Shown piece by piece: positions 42,819 through 51,859 of a DNA stretch of 64,000 nt. Positions within the stretch are counted from its first letter, which is position 1; each line of letters opens with the position of its first letter. The notes under the pieces are model-generated. The model saw only the letters and a list, made by a program, of their open reading frames with translations, was not told the DNA's origin and did no database searches. The DNA is from Chryseobacterium sp. FH2. Its GTDB lineage: Bacteria; Bacteroidota; Bacteroidia; Flavobacteriales; Weeksellaceae. The DNA is taken from NCBI RefSeq assembly GCF_001045455.1, contig NZ_LFNE01000006.1:1-64000 (forward strand), read 5' to 3'. The position numbers and the translations under genes are program-made.

Positions 42819-44153
42819 ATGAAGGTTACCGCACAAAACCATGATGATGTAAGTGCATTGCTTACAGTGACATTGGAAAAATCTGACTACAAAGAAAAAG
42901 TAGAAAAGCAATTGATTAATTATGCTAAAAATGCGCAAGTTCCTGGTTTCAGAAAAGGAAAAGTGCCTTTAAGTATGGTTAGAAAACAATATGAAGCAGG
43001 CATTGCATTCGAAGAAATTAACAAACAAGTTTCTGATGCATTAAACAGCTATGTTAATGATAACAAATTAAGATTAGTTGGCCAGCCTGTTCCTCAGCCA
43101 GTAAACGAATTAGATTACAACGCTGATCAATTGGAAGTTGCTTTTGAAGTTGGGTATGAGCCTGAATTCACGATAGATTTAGCTAAATATGAGGCTCCTC
43201 ACTACAAAGTAGAAGCTTCTGAAAAAGAAATCAACAAGAGTATTGAGAATATGCAGAAGCGTTTTGCTGAGCAGGCTCCTCAAGAAAAAATCAATAAAGA
43301 TTCTTACATCGCTCTAGAAGTTTCTCAAGTTGTAGAAGATGATGCGGAAGGAGAGCACCACCACCATCCAAAGAACGTTACCATTACTGCTGAAAACAAA
43401 GAAGCTTTCAAATTAGTAAAATCTTTGAAAATGGACGGATCTGTAAAAGTTTCTAAAGAAACTCTTGCGGGTAGCGAAGAATTGGCTAAAGAATTAGGAT
43501 TCAGCAAAGAAGAAGTTGAGCATTTACACCACAATGAAGTTGAGGTAAAAGTGAAAGATTTCTACGCTCTTAATTTAGCTGAACTAAACCAAGAGCTTTT
43601 TGACAAAGTTTATGGTGAAGGAACCATTAAGTCTGAAGAAGAACTTAAAGAAAAAGTAAAGGCTGAATTAGATGAATACTTCCAGCAAAATGCTGATGTA
43701 CACTTTGTAAACAAAGTATTGGAACAAGTTTCCGAGAAAGAAGAAGTGAAGCTTCCTGAAACTTTCTTAGTAAAATGGTTACAGTTCTCTAACCAGAATA
43801 TCCAGTCTGAAGCTCAGGCTAAGGAAATTCTTGAAGCAGAGAAAAACCAATTAAAATATCAGATCATCGAAGGCAAATTGATGACTGATAATGAAATTCA
43901 ATTAGACTATGCTGATGTTTTAGCACAAGCAGAGCAATTAGTTAGAAACCAATTAGCTATCTACGGAATCCACCATTTAGGTGATGAAGAAATCCAAAAA
44001 TATGCTGTTGAAATGTTGAAAGATCAGGAACAGGTAAGACAAATTTCTTCTGAAGTTGCTATGACTAAGTTGAAAGATGTAATTCTTGAAAAAGCTACAA
44101 AGAAAGAAACCGTTATTTCTCACGACGAGTTTTTAGAAGAGCTTAAAAAATAA
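42819..44153 (+). CDS. tig: trigger factor
   Basis: 444 residues, usual length. The ribosome-binding loop VPGFRKGKVPLSMV lies near residues 43-57. The middle PPIase domain is degenerate, as in other Bacteroidota, and contains a His-rich insert (EGEHHHHPKN, ~170). The C-terminal helical arms follow from ~245. Trigger factor binds nascent chains at the exit tunnel. Monocistronic, flanked by a promoter and a terminator. Confidence 0.9.
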   Translation: MKVTAQNHDDVSALLTVTLEKSDYKEKVEKQLINYAKNAQVPGFRKGKVPLSMVRKQYEAGIAFEEINKQVSDALNSYVNDNKLRLVGQPVPQPVNELDYNADQLEVAFEVGYEPEFTIDLAKYEAPHYKVEASEKEINKSIENMQKRFAEQAPQEKINKDSYIALEVSQVVEDDAEGEHHHHPKNVTITAENKEAFKLVKSLKMDGSVKVSKETLAGSEELAKELGFSKEEVEHLHHNEVEVKVKDFYALNLAELNQELFDKVYGEGTIKSEEELKEKVKAELDEYFQQNADVHFVNKVLEQVSEKEEVKLPETFLVKWLQFSNQNIQSEAQAKEILEAEKNQLKYQIIEGKLMTDNEIQLDYADVLAQAEQLVRNQLAIYGIHHLGDEEIQKYAVEMLKDQEQVRQISSEVAMTKLKDVILEKATKKETVISHDEFLEELKK

Positions 44154-44175
44154 TTTATTTAGATATAAATATTTC

Positions 44176-44205
44176 AAAACCACCAAAAACTTTGGTGGTT
44201 TTTTG
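44176..44205 (+). terminator. terminator of tig
   Basis: AAAACCACCAAA pairs with TTTGGTGGTTTT, loop AAC, followed by TTG. Confidence 0.75.
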
Positions 44206-44262
44206 TTTTGAAAAACTAATTTGTCTTTTACATTTTTTATATTTACACTCTAAACAAAATAT

Positions 44263-44952
44263 ATGAAGAAGTTAATCATTCCGTTTTTTTGTGCTGTATT
44301 TTTTTCCGTCTCACTAAATGCACAGACAGCTGATGCTGTGAAGAAAACTGAAGTTATTCAATCAAAATTAACTCCAAAAGATGTTATTGACAATTATTTT
44401 AAAGCTCTTGGAGGAAAAGATAAACTGGAAGCTATAAAATCTACAATCACAGAAAGTACAATTTTAGCTGAAGGTATGGAAGTGAGTATGATCAGTAAAA
44501 AAATGGGGAATAAGTTTAAATCTGTTCAGAAAATGGGAGATAAGGAAATAGCTGCTCAGGCTTTTGACGGAGAGAAAGGATATATTAATCAAATGGGAAA
44601 CAAAGCACCTATTCCTGCCGATAAAATTGCCGAACTCAAAAAAGGGAAAACAATCGATGAGTTAAACTATGATCCTTCCAATTTCAAAACGGTAACAGTA
44701 GAAAAAATAGAGGGGAAAAATTATAATGTTTTAGCTTCAGATAAAGGCAGCTTTTATTTTGATGATTCTACGGGCTTATTATATAAGTCTGTAATAGGTG
44801 GCGGAACGGTTCTGGTTAAAGAATATATGACGGTGGATGGCGTGAAATTTCAAAGTAACATTGAGATCCAAAGCAAAGGGCAAAAGGTTGTTATAAAAAC
44901 AAACAAGATTACAGTAAATTCCGGAGTTACAGATCTGGATTTTAAATCTTAA
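44263..44952 (+). CDS. secreted protein, possibly LolA/outer-membrane lipoprotein-sorting-like
   Basis: 229 residues with a signal peptide (MKKLIIPFFCAVFFSVSLNA). The mature part is a run of antiparallel strands typical of LolA/LolB-like sheets: STILAEGMEVSMISKKMGNK, AFDGEKGYINQMGNK, SFYFDDSTGLLYKSV, VKEYMTVDGVKFQSNIEI. Similar domains occur at the C-terminus of some M16 peptidase proteins. Function is not known; a periplasmic lipid-binding or carrier role is a guess from the fold pattern. Confidence 0.65.
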   Translation: MKKLIIPFFCAVFFSVSLNAQTADAVKKTEVIQSKLTPKDVIDNYFKALGGKDKLEAIKSTITESTILAEGMEVSMISKKMGNKFKSVQKMGDKEIAAQAFDGEKGYINQMGNKAPIPADKIAELKKGKTIDELNYDPSNFKTVTVEKIEGKNYNVLASDKGSFYFDDSTGLLYKSVIGGGTVLVKEYMTVDGVKFQSNIEIQSKGQKVVIKTNKITVNSGVTDLDFKS

Positions 44953-44980
44953 CGAATTTGATTACACTTTATTTAAATAA

Positions 44981-45006
44981 AAAACCGCAGATAACTCTGC
45001 GGTTTT
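44981..45006. terminator. bidirectional terminator
   Basis: AAAACCGCAG pairs with CTGCGGTTTT, shared by the converging genes at 44263-44952 and 45014-45598. Confidence 0.75.
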
Positions 45007-45013
45007 ACTATTT

Positions 45014-45598
45014 TTAAGAGCCATATTCTTTTTTCCATTCGTCAGCAACTTCGCTTAGAACACCATAAAATTCTTCTCCGTATTTTCTGATCAAAGGTGT
45101 TTTCAGAAACTTATAAACCGGAACCTGCAGTTCTTTCCCCAGCACACAAGCGTCGCTGCAAACATTCCATTCATGGTAATTCAAGGCAGTAAATGCAGAA
45201 TATTCCGTAATTCTTATAGGATAAAGGTGGCATGAGATAGGTTTTTGCCAATCAATTGCACCATCTTCATAAGCTTTTTCGATTCCGCATTTTGTGATTC
45301 CTCTTTCATCAAAAGTTACGTAAGCGCACTCACGGCCTTCTACCATTGGGGTTACATACATTCCGTCCATAGGATCTGTTGTCCATGTGCCTTGCTCTTC
45401 CAGTGCTTTGATGCCTTCCTGGGTAAGGTAAGGTTTAATTTTATCAAAAATATTATCTAAAATTTCCAGTTCATCCTTATCAAGAGGAGCTCCTACGTCT
45501 CCTTCCACACAACACGCACCTTTACATTTTGTAAGGTTGCAAACAAATTCTTCGGAAAAAATGTCCTCAGAAATTAATTTATCGTCAATCTGAATCAT
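45014..45598 (-). CDS. DUF3109 family Cys-rich protein
   Basis: 194 residues. Eight or more conserved-looking Cys: CNLTKCKGACCVEGD near residue 21, GRECAYV, ITKCGIEKAY, PISCHLYPIRI and WNVCSDACVLG. This arrangement fits the DUF3109/YkgJ-like families, which may bind a metal or an Fe-S cluster. Function is unknown. It is followed upstream on the same strand by the DUF6427 gene with 6 bases between, so they are co-transcribed. Confidence 0.8.
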   Translation of the reverse strand: MIQIDDKLISEDIFSEEFVCNLTKCKGACCVEGDVGAPLDKDELEILDNIFDKIKPYLTQEGIKALEEQGTWTTDPMDGMYVTPMVEGRECAYVTFDERGITKCGIEKAYEDGAIDWQKPISCHLYPIRITEYSAFTALNYHEWNVCSDACVLGKELQVPVYKFLKTPLIRKYGEEFYGVLSEVADEWKKEYGS

Positions 45599-45604
45599 AA
45601 TCTT

Positions 45605-46510
45605 TTAAAATAAATCAAAATAGGTACCTACTTTGAATGTAATTAAACTAAAAATAATAAGCCATAAACTCACTTCCTGCATCCAGTATTTGGGTAAAAA
45701 TCTCATCATTCTGCTTATAATAATACTTGATGGAAAAGCCAGAAGAAGTAAATATTCATAACTAGTATTCATATAAAGAATAATAGTAATCAGCTGAGCC
45801 ACGGAAAAGACAAGTAAAAATGTGTATTTGTAACGACTTATCGGGCTTTTTTTATTGTAATTTTTAAAATGGTCATATATTGCATAGATTAGCATTAAAA
45901 CCACAGGAATTAAAGGTAAAACATCGCTGTAGTCTGTTATGATTTTCATTTTTCCAAATGGGAAATAATCTATGTTCCATGTTGTGAAATTCAGGAAATA
46001 CATGACAGAAAAGTAGCTTGATGCAATTAAAACTATTCCAAGCAAAAACCGGAAAAGGTTTAATATAATTCTGGCGGAAGTGGCAATCACATGAATAATC
46101 ACGAAAATAGCCATTGGCCATGTTGTAGGCAGAAAAATAAAATTTAATGCTACAATGGAGCCTACTAAAACGTAGGATTTCTTTCTGATGTCTTCATTGG
46201 TACTTGTTAAAAGTAACAAAAGGAAAGAATTGGTAAGAAGAGCAACCGCAATTCCTATATCTAAATTTCCGGGATAAAGCCCGAAAATAAAAACTGTATA
46301 TAAGAATAGCGGCAAATGTGTCTGATAATTAAGCGCAATGCTGTGAAAACAAAAATATCCCAAAGCAATCCCCAGAAATGTAATTCCGGCAACAATTGCT
46401 TCATAGGTGTTGAAATTCAGTATGTTAAATATTATTACTACTAAAAGAAGAAAGCCAATATAAACCGGGATTGAAAAAATATTGCTTTCTTTTGAAAGTA
46501 ATTTAAACAT
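45605..46510 (-). CDS. DUF6427 family membrane protein
   Basis: 301 residues with about eight membrane helices (SIPVYIGFLLLVVIIFNILN, TFLGIALGYFCFHSIALNYQ, ... WMQEVSLWLIIFSLITFKVG). The partner DUF6341 gene is divergent at 46553, the pairing usual in flavobacteria. Function unknown. It probably shares a transcript with the DUF3109 gene. Confidence 0.75.
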   Translation of the reverse strand: MFKLLSKESNIFSIPVYIGFLLLVVIIFNILNFNTYEAIVAGITFLGIALGYFCFHSIALNYQTHLPLFLYTVFIFGLYPGNLDIGIAVALLTNSFLLLLLTSTNEDIRKKSYVLVGSIVALNFIFLPTTWPMAIFVIIHVIATSARIILNLFRFLLGIVLIASSYFSVMYFLNFTTWNIDYFPFGKMKIITDYSDVLPLIPVVLMLIYAIYDHFKNYNKKSPISRYKYTFLLVFSVAQLITIILYMNTSYEYLLLLAFPSSIIISRMMRFLPKYWMQEVSLWLIIFSLITFKVGTYFDLF

Positions 46511-46516
46511 TTTTTA

Positions 46517-46524
46517 TAAATTTG
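46517..46524 (+). promoter_or_regulatory. -7 promoter box (TAAATTTG) of DUF6341
   Basis: Fits TAnnTTTG, 28 bases before the ATG, inside the 42-bp divergent gap. Confidence 0.45.
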
Positions 46525-46552
46525 TACAAAGTTAATTTAAAAAAGGAAAATA

Positions 46553-46786
46553 ATGACGTCTTTCTTTCTATTCTTAAGTAAAGTTTTCAAATGGTCTTTC
46601 GGTTTTTATGACACGTTTGGAAATGTTTTAAACTGGATTTTATTTATCGTTTGCTGCGTATTGTTTACGTATTGGTGCTACGTACTTGTAGTTACTCTTG
46701 GTGGCGATAAAGATAAAGACTACTATTCTCCAACGGAAGGTAAATATCCTTACTATGATCCGAAAATCTATAAAAAAGAAGGTTAA
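46553..46786 (+). CDS. DUF6341 family small membrane protein
   Basis: 77 residues with one or two membrane segments (NVLNWILFIVCCVLFTYWCY) and a conserved polar tail DKDYYSPTEGKYPYYDPKIY. Divergent from DUF6427. Function unknown; the constant pairing suggests the two act together in the membrane. Confidence 0.8.
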   Translation: MTSFFLFLSKVFKWSFGFYDTFGNVLNWILFIVCCVLFTYWCYVLVVTLGGDKDKDYYSPTEGKYPYYDPKIYKKEG

Positions 46787-46803
46787 TTAATTGGTTATAT
46801 AGT

Positions 46804-46842
46804 AAAAAACCGGCCAAAACATAAGTTTTGATCGGTTTTTTT
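46804..46842. terminator. bidirectional terminator
   Basis: AACCGGCCAAAAC pairs with GTTTTGATCGGTT (loop ATAA), with A and T runs on either side. Confidence 0.7.
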
Positions 46843-46870
46843 ATATTAACGATTAAAATTTGAAATGTTT

Positions 46871-47308
46871 TTACTCATGTATTGGGAGTACTAAAACAGG
46901 AACGGGTGAATCTTTTGTTATTCCTTTCGTTAAACTTCCTACAAATACATCATAGATTCCGCTTCTTCCGTGTGAACCCATTACGATAAAGTCTGCATTT
47001 TTTGCTTTTGAATACTCCAAAATAATATCTTTGGCAAGACCTTGTTTCAGAAGATGTTCACAATCTACATCATGAGCCAGAATTCTTTGTTCGATTTTGT
47101 TTAACTGAACCAATTCTTCTCTAATTTCATTGGCCTCAACCTCTGGGAAATACTGAAATCCCATATCGCCGATGGCAAAACCAATATCCGAAGGAGCAAC
47201 ATGGATTAAAAAAATTTTACCATTTACCTGTTTGGCGAATTTTACCGCTCCTTCTATAAGCTGATCTGTTTTATCCCCAAAATCTACGGGTAATACAATA
47301 TTTACCAT
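46871..47308 (-). CDS. universal stress protein (UspA family)
   Basis: 145 residues. ATP-binding UspA features: N-terminal IVLPVDFGDKTDQLI and the loop VMGSHGRSGIYDVFVGSLTK (G-x2-G-x9-G-S). It likely binds ATP and acts in stress physiology; the exact role is unknown. Single gene. Confidence 0.85.
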   Translation of the reverse strand: MVNIVLPVDFGDKTDQLIEGAVKFAKQVNGKIFLIHVAPSDIGFAIGDMGFQYFPEVEANEIREELVQLNKIEQRILAHDVDCEHLLKQGLAKDIILEYSKAKNADFIVMGSHGRSGIYDVFVGSLTKGITKDSPVPVLVLPIHE

Positions 47309-47367
47309 AACCTTTAATTTTGTTATTTAAAGATAGGAAAATTATTCCAAAATGTATGTTAAATACG

Positions 47368-47973
47368 TTATAATATTCGGATGTCAAGAATTTTTTTCTC
47401 TTCAAGATAAGCTTCCAAAATATCATTTTCGTCTACTTTTCCAACACCTTTTGGAGTTCCCGTGAAAATAAGATCGCCAACTCTTAATGTAAAATATTGG
47501 GAAGCGAAAGCGATAATATCATCAATCGTGAAGATCATATCTTTCGTATTTCCGTCCTGAACTTTCTCTTTGTTTTTTAATAATGAAAAATTTAAAGATT
47601 CGAGACGGTAATCTTCTTTTTTGAAGAAACTTCCAACCACAGCAGAACCGTCAAAACCTTTTGCAAGTTCCCAGGGAAGACCTTTAGATTTAAGCTCGCT
47701 TTGAAGATCTCTTGCTGTAAAATCAATCCCTAAGCTGATTTCTTCATAATGTTTGTGAGCAGATTCTTTCTGGATATATTTCCCGCCTTTTGAAATTTTT
47801 ACGACAACTTCCAGCTCATAATGCACGTCATTTGAAAATTCCGGAATGTAAAAATCATTTCCTTTTAAAACAGCTGTATCGGGTTTCATGAAAATTACAG
47901 GTTTTCCAGGAATCTCATTTCCTAATTCTTTTGCGTGTTCACTGTAATTCCTTCCTATGCAGATGATTTTCAT
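47368..47973 (-). CDS. fumarylacetoacetate hydrolase family protein
   Basis: 201 residues (MKIICIGRNYSEHAKELGNE). Metal ligands of the FAH fold: HYELEVVVKIS (E-x-E), GIDFTARDLQ (D), and the lysine/threonine-type motifs KGFDGSAVVG and FTGTPKGVGKV. Members act on acylpyruvates or 2-oxo acids, including oxaloacetate decarboxylases (FAHD1 type); the substrate here cannot be told. Normal length. Confidence 0.85.
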   Translation of the reverse strand: MKIICIGRNYSEHAKELGNEIPGKPVIFMKPDTAVLKGNDFYIPEFSNDVHYELEVVVKISKGGKYIQKESAHKHYEEISLGIDFTARDLQSELKSKGLPWELAKGFDGSAVVGSFFKKEDYRLESLNFSLLKNKEKVQDGNTKDMIFTIDDIIAFASQYFTLRVGDLIFTGTPKGVGKVDENDILEAYLEEKKILDIRIL

Positions 47974-48037
47974 AATTCTTTTATTTAATTATAGATTGCT
48001 TTGATCTTTGTAACGACAAAAAACTGTTAGCTAAGTT

Positions 48038-48436
48038 TTAATGTACAAACTCATTACCACAATAATAGCAGACAAATTTATGGCTTGTTAAAATTGAAAC
48101 TCCAAAGAAGCTTGTTGCGCTGTCATCTCTGTAAATATGATTTGAACCGCATTTGGGGCATACAAAATCAAATCCCGGATTTTCAATGGTATGTTCTACT
48201 TCCATAGAAAACTCTTCATTATCTTTGTAATCCTGCAAAACTTGTTTTGCTTTTTCCAAATCTTCTTCGAAGACCTGCAATTGAATCCCGCCCACAGCCT
48301 GAGAAAGCAGCCAATCCGACTGAATAAGCTGTTCATTGGCGATAAAGCTGTTAATGCCGTTTTCAGCTAAGATTTGTTTGTCTCTGTTGGCCTGAAGAGC
48401 AGTTTCGTAAAATTTAAATTTAACTAAATCGCTCAT
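48038..48436 (-). CDS. DUF2007 domain protein with zinc-ribbon tail
   Basis: 132 residues. N-terminal DUF2007-like signal-transducing domain (residues ~1-65: FYETALQANRDKQILAENGI ... VFEEDLEKAKQVLQDY), then a C-x2-C ... C-x2-C zinc ribbon: FVCPKCGSNHIYRDD and FVCYYCGNEFVH. Function unknown. The next gene upstream on the same strand (48440) is only 3 bases away. Confidence 0.75.
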   Translation of the reverse strand: MSDLVKFKFYETALQANRDKQILAENGINSFIANEQLIQSDWLLSQAVGGIQLQVFEEDLEKAKQVLQDYKDNEEFSMEVEHTIENPGFDFVCPKCGSNHIYRDDSATSFFGVSILTSHKFVCYYCGNEFVH

Positions 48437-48439
48437 TTT

Positions 48440-49204
48440 TTAAAATTTGCTGGATAATTGAATTTTTGTGAAAACTTTTTTGGTATAAAGGGGAAAATCA
48501 GCATTCTGGAGCCATCCGAAATATCCAAGATCTTTCTGGAAAACAGCTTTTACACCCTGCCCTTTATATTTGCCGAAATTGAAAACTTCTTCATTCCTAT
48601 CATTATATCCAATAAAGCCGGCTAAATCTGCATTTTTATTGTGAAAAGTAAATTCGCTTAATTGAGCAATTTCACTTGGAATATCCTCATATTTTCCAAC
48701 CTGAGCGTCTAATACTTCAAACGTTGCTAATACATCGGCTTCTGCAGAATGGGCATTTTCTAATATTTTCCCACAGTAAAACTGATAAGCTGCACCAAGG
48801 TTTCTTGGTTCTTTTTTATGGAAAATGGTTTGTGCATCAACCAATTTAAATTTGCTTAAATCAAAATCCATACCCACTCGTAAAAGCTCTTCAGCCAAAA
48901 GCGGAACATCGAATCTGTTTGAATTAAAACCACCCAAGTCAGCACCGGTAATCATTTCCATTACTTTTGAAGCAATTTCTCTGAAAGTAGGAGCATCTCT
49001 TACATCTTCATCATAAATTCCGTGAATTTCGCTGCATTCTTTTGGAATCGGCATTTCCGGATTTATACGCCATGTTCTGCTTTCTCTGGACGCATCAGGA
49101 TTTACTTTTAAGATGCAGATCTCTACAATTCTGTCTTTCCCGATATTTGTTCCTGTTGTTTCTAAATCAAAGATACAAAGTGGTTTATATAGTTTTAAGT
49201 TCAT
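48440..49204 (-). CDS. 3'-5' exonuclease (DnaQ/DEDDh fold)
   Basis: 254 residues. Exo I: CIFDLETTGTN (D-x-E); Exo II: GGFNSNRFDVPLLAEELLRV; Exo III: HSAEADVLATFEVL (H-x4-D, DEDDh type). A C-terminal part (EVFNFGKYKGQGVKAVF) resembles the domain added in some DnaQ-like exonucleases. It may proofread or process DNA; whether it is a polymerase epsilon subunit is uncertain. Confidence 0.85.
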   Translation of the reverse strand: MNLKLYKPLCIFDLETTGTNIGKDRIVEICILKVNPDASRESRTWRINPEMPIPKECSEIHGIYDEDVRDAPTFREIASKVMEMITGADLGGFNSNRFDVPLLAEELLRVGMDFDLSKFKLVDAQTIFHKKEPRNLGAAYQFYCGKILENAHSAEADVLATFEVLDAQVGKYEDIPSEIAQLSEFTFHNKNADLAGFIGYNDRNEEVFNFGKYKGQGVKAVFQKDLGYFGWLQNADFPLYTKKVFTKIQLSSKF

Positions 49205-49276
49205 TTTTCAGCTATAAATTATAAGTTAAGAATGAGTGTAATGAAAGCTATGAAAATTCATAACTATAGCTCCTTA

Positions 49277-49990
49277 CTAATTAAGTTGTTTTTGAAATAT
49301 AATTGATATTACAATATAATAAATAATTATCAGTGGAATTCCGACAGTTTTAAAGATAATTAAAATAATAATTGATCCTATCAATAAAGCTAATTTTGGA
49401 TAATTATCCTGTAATTTCATTGATTTGAATTTCATGGCGATCATTTTTATCGGACTGATTAAAAGCCATGATGAAATTGCTGTAAATAGTACTAAAAATA
49501 ACGGATTTTCAAATAAAAAGGTGAAATCACCAGCCCCCTTTTGAGCATAATATAATCCGAAAATTAAAATAGTATTTGATGGGGTATTTAACCCTTTAAA
49601 ATAATACTTCTGATCTTCATCCAAATTGAAAATCGCCAGTCTTAAACATGAAAAAAGAGTAACAAACAGTCCTAAATATTTAACTTCAAATGGCAATTCT
49701 GTTTCTGAAAGTATTTTTCCGAATGGTTCTAAAGCTGCATACATTGTTAACCCCGGAATCAAGCCGAAACTCACCATATCTGCCAGCGAATCCAGCTGAA
49801 CTCCCAGATTAGAGTTTGATTGTAAAGCTCTTGCAACAAATCCGTCAAAAAAATCCAAAACCAGCGAAACGATAATGCAGATTGCAGTGATTTGGTAATC
49901 TCCTAAAATCAGATGTATAGCACCTACACATCCCGAAAAAAGATTTCCAAGAGTTAATGCATTTGCCAGATTGTTTTTTATAAAATTCAT
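49277..49990 (-). CDS. pssA: CDP-alcohol phosphatidyltransferase, probable phosphatidylserine synthase
   Basis: 237 residues with seven or so membrane helices. The motif FFDGFVARALQ then LGVQLDSLADMVSFG fits D-G-x2-A-R-x8-G-x3-D-x3-D. The size and the N-terminal NLANALTLGNLFSGC favour CDP-diacylglycerol-serine O-phosphatidyltransferase, the first step to phosphatidylethanolamine. The gene order with a flippase-like protein and a glycosyltransferase suggests envelope lipid work. Confidence 0.8.
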   Translation of the reverse strand: MNFIKNNLANALTLGNLFSGCVGAIHLILGDYQITAICIIVSLVLDFFDGFVARALQSNSNLGVQLDSLADMVSFGLIPGLTMYAALEPFGKILSETELPFEVKYLGLFVTLFSCLRLAIFNLDEDQKYYFKGLNTPSNTILIFGLYYAQKGAGDFTFLFENPLFLVLFTAISSWLLISPIKMIAMKFKSMKLQDNYPKLALLIGSIIILIIFKTVGIPLIIIYYIVISIIFQKQLN

Positions 49991-49991
49991 G

Positions 49992-50855
49992 TTATTTTTC
50001 TGTAAGTTTTAAATTTAGCTTTCTTAATTGAAATATGATTCCAAAAAAGGAAAAAAATGCAGTAATTACCGTAAAAAGCAAAGATGCAGATACTGAAATG
50101 GAAGGATTAAAGTTAAAATATTTTGAAGCCTGAAGAAACAGCATTTCTCTCACGCCGATTCCGGCGAAAGAGATTAAACTCAAAACAGAACTTCCCAAAA
50201 ATGTAACGGTATAAATTGTAAAATCATCATTCACTCCTAAACTTTTCATGATTAAAAAAAAGCAAATGACCTGTAAAAGCTGGATGAAAATCGATAATGA
50301 GAACGTTTTGAAAAAAATAGGGATATATGTTGAAAACAATTTTTTTGTCAGAAAATAAGCAATTCCGATTCCTATAATTATCAAAGCAATCATTAACAAA
50401 ACCCATTGAATTTCAAATAAAAAAGCTGAAAAAATAAGAATTAAAACACAGATTGCCAAAAGCCCGCTCAATCGATCATTAAATAAAGCAGAAGTGATTT
50501 TTTTTGCACTCCACCCGAATTTCTTATTTAAAACATACACTTTATACGCATCGCCGCCGATTCCTCCAGGAATGAAAAAATTGTAGAACATTCCTAAAAA
50601 GTAAAGTTCCAGATTGCTCCTGAAATCCAGATTAAATTCATTTGAATTTAAATAAAATTCAAGTCTTTTCGTGGATAAAACCTGTGAAGCCAAAAAGAAA
50701 ATGGCACCCAGGATAACATAAAAAACATTGACAGTAGACCATAGTTTGGCGACATCGCGAAACGGTATCTTTTTGAAAACAAAATACAGTAACGCAACAC
50801 TGACAAGAATTTTTACAGCATTGATAAGGAGTTTTCTAAGCTTTGTTTTCTCCAA
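49992..50855 (-). CDS. flippase-like/lysylphosphatidylglycerol synthase TM-type protein
   Basis: 287 residues with about eight membrane helices. The segments NLELYFLGMFYNFFIPGGIG then GDAYKVYVL are the core motif of the UPF0104/AglD family of putative lipid-linked sugar or lipid flippases. It overlaps the glycosyltransferase gene at 50836-51789 by 20 bases and abuts the pssA gene (1-base gap), so the three are co-transcribed. Confidence 0.75.
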   Translation of the reverse strand: MEKTKLRKLLINAVKILVSVALLYFVFKKIPFRDVAKLWSTVNVFYVILGAIFFLASQVLSTKRLEFYLNSNEFNLDFRSNLELYFLGMFYNFFIPGGIGGDAYKVYVLNKKFGWSAKKITSALFNDRLSGLLAICVLILIFSAFLFEIQWVLLMIALIIIGIGIAYFLTKKLFSTYIPIFFKTFSLSIFIQLLQVICFFLIMKSLGVNDDFTIYTVTFLGSSVLSLISFAGIGVREMLFLQASKYFNFNPSISVSASLLFTVITAFFSFFGIIFQLRKLNLKLTEK

Positions 50856-51789
50856 AATTTGTAATTTTTCTGATATTGAAAGGTCGTTTACTCTGAGATT
50901 CGTAGTAAGTTTTCATCAGCATATCAATAATAATACCCGTTGTGAAAAACTGGATTCCGATAAAGGCTAAAAGTACCCCTAAAATCAATAATGGTCTTCC
51001 TCCGATATCGTGCCCCATCAATTTTACAACCAAAAGATAAGCATTAATCAACATTCCTAAAACAAACGCCACAAGACCGATGTTTCCGAAAAGATAAATC
51101 GGTTTCGAAAGATACTTCTGATTAAATAAAACCAAAAGCAAATCATTGATTACTTTAAAAGTTCTGTTCATTCCATATTTTGAAACGCCAAATTGTCTTG
51201 CATGGTGTTTTACAGGCATTTCAGCGATTCTCGCTCCGTTCAAATGAGCCATTAAGCTGATAAAACGGTGATTTTCGCCATATAAATTCAAATCTTTAGC
51301 GGTTTCCTGAGTGAAAACCTTTAGGGCACAACCTTGATCTGATATGTTAAGCTTGGTTGATCTTTTAATGATAAAATTAGCAATTCTGGAAGGAATGGTT
51401 CTCACTGAAGAATCTTTTCTTTTCTGGCGTTTCCCGACTACCAAATCGTAATCTCCGCTTTCCAAAAGGTTTACCATCGCCGGAATATCACTTGGATCAT
51501 TTTGCAAATCACCATCCAGGGTGATGATATAATCTCCCGTTGCATAATCAAATCCTGCCATCATTGCAGAACTCTGACCATAATTTTTCTTCAATTGAAT
51601 CAAAACTACGTTCGGATCATTTTTTTCGTTGATTTCTTTTACCGTTCCGTCTTTAGAATTATCATCGATAAGAATTAATTCGTAATTATAGCCGTTCATA
51701 GCTTCACGGATGCGATCGATAAGAATTCCGGCATTACCTTCTTCATTATACATTGGGATTACCAGAGAGTAAAATTTATTATGATCCAT
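50836..51789 (-). CDS. family 2 glycosyltransferase, membrane-bound (DPM/GtrB-like)
   Basis: 317 residues. GT-A motifs: VIPMYNEEGNAG, ILIDDNSKDGT, IITLDGDLQNDPSD (D-x-D-like DGDLQND). Two C-terminal membrane helices (LVAFVLGMLINAYLLVVKLM and GVLLAFIGIQFFTTGIIIDM). Typical of polyisoprenyl-phosphate glycosyltransferases, which feed lipid-linked sugars to GT39/ArnT-type enzymes. Divergent from such a gene at 51860. Confidence 0.85.
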   Translation of the reverse strand: MDHNKFYSLVIPMYNEEGNAGILIDRIREAMNGYNYELILIDDNSKDGTVKEINEKNDPNVVLIQLKKNYGQSSAMMAGFDYATGDYIITLDGDLQNDPSDIPAMVNLLESGDYDLVVGKRQKRKDSSVRTIPSRIANFIIKRSTKLNISDQGCALKVFTQETAKDLNLYGENHRFISLMAHLNGARIAEMPVKHHARQFGVSKYGMNRTFKVINDLLLVLFNQKYLSKPIYLFGNIGLVAFVLGMLINAYLLVVKLMGHDIGGRPLLILGVLLAFIGIQFFTTGIIIDMLMKTYYESQSKRPFNIRKITNFGENKA

Positions 51790-51859
51790 TCAGTTGATAT
51801 TGATTTATTAAATTTGCATAGAAATGCTTTTGCAAAAATACTAAAAAACTATCTTCCAG

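Noticed and set aside
43340..43390. His-rich stretch in trigger factor as a special metal sensor
   Set aside because: A surface loop in a degenerate PPIase domain; His-rich loops occur in other trigger factors and no other metal feature is present.
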